From contig CALDUY010000027.1 of NCBI GenBank assembly GCA_937923405.1, forward strand, positions 92,797-156,796: 64,000 bases of DNA, in the 5' to 3' direction. The notes under the pieces are model-generated. The model saw only the letters and a list, made by a program, of their open reading frames with translations. It was not told the DNA's origin and made no database searches. This DNA comes from an uncultured Gemmataceae bacterium (GTDB lineage: Bacteria > Planctomycetota > Planctomycetia > Gemmatales > Gemmataceae). Positions 62,494 to 64,000 of this stretch are shown piece by piece; within the stretch, counting starts at the first letter, position 1, and the number at the start of each line of letters is the position of its first letter. Both the position numbers and the translations under genes were made by a program.

Positions 62494-62573
62494 GATGGAC
62501 CTCGTGAAAGCAGAAGTTGGGCAAACCGGCGCGCTGTGCTAGGATATGTTAGTCGTAATGATGGATCGAACCA

Positions 62574-63560
62574 ATGGCCGACCTGTCCGAACAGACACGA
62601 GTTGTCGAAGCCGCCCGAGAGCGATTGCAGCCGGTCTACGTCCAGATCAGCCGGGTTGTCGTCGGTCAGACGTTACTGCTGGAACGGCTGCTCGTGGGGT
62701 TGCTCACCGGCGGACACGTCCTGCTCGAGGGCGTGCCGGGACTGGCCAAGACCTTGACCGTGCGGACCCTGGCTCGAACGCTGCGGCTGAGCTTCCAGCG
62801 GATTCAATTCACGCCCGATCTGTTGCCCGCCGATGTGATCGGCACGCAGATTTATCATCCGCGTTCAGGCGAATTCTCCGTCAAGAAAGGACCAATCTTC
62901 GCTAACCTGGTGTTGGCCGACGAGATCAATCGCGCGCCGGCTAAGGTGCAATCGGCCCTGCTCGAAGCGATGGCTGAGCGACAGGTGACGATCGGTGACA
63001 CGAGCTTCGTTCTCGCCGAGCCGTTCCTCGTCCTCGCGACGCAGAATCCGATCGAACAGGAAGGCACCTATCCCTTGCCCGAAGCTCAGGTCGATCGCTT
63101 CATGCTCAAGGTCAAACTCGACTATCCCAGCAAGGACGAGGAGTTGCGCATCCTTGATCGGATGTCGGCGATCGAGCCGGCCTTGTTCGTCGAGCCGGTA
63201 CTCGAGCCATCGGAGATATTCGAGCTGCGAAAAGTAGTTGATGCTGTCTACCTTGATGAGCGGATCAAGCGCTACATTGTGGACCTGGTCCACGCTACCC
63301 GCCGGCCCAGCGAGGGACGAGCGGATCTGTCGGCATATATTCAGCTGGGAGCCAGTCCACGGGCGACGATCTATCTGGCGCGGGCGGCCAAGGCAAACGC
63401 CCTGTTGCAGGGCCGACCTTTCGTCACGCCCGAGGATGTCAAGGCCGTCGCTCTGGACGTGCTGCGGCATCGAGTGACCTTGACCTACGAAGCCGAAGCC
63501 GAGGAGTTGACCTCGGAAACGCTTCTTGATCGAATTTTGGCACAGGTGGCTGTTCCATGA
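62574..63560 (+). CDS. MoxR-type AAA+ ATPase
   Basis: The 328-residue protein is a complete MoxR ATPase: Walker A EGVPGLAKT, FTPDLLPADVIGT, Walker B VLADEINRAPAK, sensor 1 LVLATQNPIEQEGTYPLPEA and the C-terminal helical lid. MoxR proteins act as chaperones for metal insertion or protein assembly, usually beside DUF58 and VWA genes; those are missing here. Instead it overlaps a Nudix gene by four bases (ATGA). Confidence 0.93.
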   Translation: MADLSEQTRVVEAARERLQPVYVQISRVVVGQTLLLERLLVGLLTGGHVLLEGVPGLAKTLTVRTLARTLRLSFQRIQFTPDLLPADVIGTQIYHPRSGEFSVKKGPIFANLVLADEINRAPAKVQSALLEAMAERQVTIGDTSFVLAEPFLVLATQNPIEQEGTYPLPEAQVDRFMLKVKLDYPSKDEELRILDRMSAIEPALFVEPVLEPSEIFELRKVVDAVYLDERIKRYIVDLVHATRRPSEGRADLSAYIQLGASPRATIYLARAAKANALLQGRPFVTPEDVKAVALDVLRHRVTLTYEAEAEELTSETLLDRILAQVAVP

Positions 63561-63967
63561 AGCAATCGTCTGGAACCTTGCTCTATCGACGTGGCGGTGA
63601 CGGTTGGGAAGTGCTATTGGTGCATCCTTCGGGGACGTTCAACCGTCGCGCTCCTTGGGGCATTCCCAAAGGCATCATCGACTCCAACGAAACGCCGGAA
63701 CAGGCCGCCCGACGCGAAACCTGGGAAGAGACCGGCATTCAAGTTGAAGGCGAACTGGTCGATCTAGGATTCATCGACTACACCCGGAGCAAGAAGCGAG
63801 TCTACTGCTTCGCCGGCCCCGCCCCGGAGGCATGTTCGCCTCGCTGCGCCTCCTGGGAGGTCGATCAGGTCTGCTTCGTGTCGATCGAACGGGCGCGACA
63901 GATCATGCACCAGGATCAGGCGTTGTTTCTGGATCGCTTGCTGACGTTGCTGACGCCGTCGTCGTAA
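63557..63967 (+). CDS. Nudix hydrolase
   Basis: The 136-residue protein carries an intact Nudix box: G at the start of GIIDSNETPEQAARRE followed by TWEETGIQV (Gx5Ex7REUxEExGU). Residues before the box (WGIPKG) match the diadenosine tetraphosphate / Ap4A-like or ADP-ribose group. It hydrolyses a nucleoside-diphosphate-linked compound; the substrate cannot be fixed from sequence. It is translationally coupled to moxR. Confidence 0.9.
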   Translation: MKQSSGTLLYRRGGDGWEVLLVHPSGTFNRRAPWGIPKGIIDSNETPEQAARRETWEETGIQVEGELVDLGFIDYTRSKKRVYCFAGPAPEACSPRCASWEVDQVCFVSIERARQIMHQDQALFLDRLLTLLTPSS

Positions 63968-63973
63968 ATCTCA

Positions 63974-64000
63974 CACGGAGGGCTGACCATCACGGAGGGC
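63974..64000. repeat. REP-like repeat, cut by the window edge
   Basis: CACGGAGGGCTGAC at 63974, and a second start of the same unit (CACGGAGGGC) at 63991, follow the Nudix stop. They match the units at 8442, 12697 and 46286. The array continues outside the window. Confidence 0.5.

Noticed and set aside
1..64000. Prophage or complete insertion sequence
   Set aside because: No phage structural genes or intact transposase are seen; the only recombinase is the broken integrase fragment.

Overview
The window looks like a chromosomal segment of a planctomycete, most likely a Gemmataceae-type member of the Gemmatales. This rests on gene content: DUF1501/DUF1552 Tat-exported proteins, DUF1549/DUF1553 and DUF1587-1592-1588-1585 cytochrome-like proteins, a PVC-type dehydrogenase/haem fusion, a sulfatase, DUF1559 prepilin-like proteins, a DUF1573 protein and an LEDR-type secretion tag. 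Most of the sequence is GC-rich. About 51.9-56.4 kb is clearly AT-rich and foreign-looking.

Layout. 1-8.4 kb: one very large secreted YD-repeat (RHS-like) gene, broken by an in-frame stop and two frameshifts and lacking the usual RHS core. 8.6-12.5 kb (minus): a DUF1552 and DUF1592-type pair. 12.8-17.6 kb (plus): a beta-lactamase-fold hydrolase, a sulfatase with HEAT repeats, and a patatin. 17.6-20 kb (minus): archaeal-type phosphoglycerate mutase, an RmlD-like reductase and tRNA-Leu(UAG). 20.1-21.2 kb: a cobalamin riboswitch directly upstream of a DUF1559 prepilin-like gene. 21.5-23.5 kb: a remnant chromosomal integron, with a frameshifted tyrosine recombinase divergent from three small ORFs, two of them followed by 97-nt attC-like sites. 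23.9-24.8 kb: a secreted CAP protein with RTX repeats, flanked by a degenerate direct repeat. 25-30 kb (minus): a 1667-residue fusion of SGNH hydrolase, dehydrogenase, HEAT, discoidin, cupredoxin and cytochrome domains.

30.2-33.6 kb (minus): a TerY-type VWA / PP2C / kinase-HhH signalling triad, the PP2C frameshifted in a G8 run. 33.7-38.9 kb (minus): a tightly coupled operon of thioredoxin-like, DUF1549/1553, DUF1501 and WD40 proteins. 39.2-42.1 kb: a 971-residue polytopic membrane protein. 42.2-45 kb: a PHP-type protein and a Tat-exported Gfo/Idh/MocA oxidoreductase. 45-46.2 kb: small broken ORFs and tRNA-Leu(CAG). 46.8-48.3 kb: an FHA-GAF-HD-GYP regulator. 48.4-51.5 kb: a large secreted carbohydrate-active-like protein. 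52-56.3 kb: the AT-rich island with a DUF1573 protein (G11 frameshift), a secreted membrane-anchored protein, a 24-residue membrane peptide, a Cys-rich exported protein and a second DUF1559 protein. 56.4-64 kb: SDR, endonuclease IV, DUF3179, a response regulator plus a receiver-adenylate cyclase, a transglutaminase, and MoxR coupled to Nudix.

Short palindromic REP-like elements (core CACGGAGGGCTGAC) recur at 8.44, 12.70, 46.29 and 63.97 kb. The strongest candidates for something undescribed are the integron remnant, the riboswitch-DUF1559 pairing, the TerY triad and the AT-rich island of small secreted proteins.
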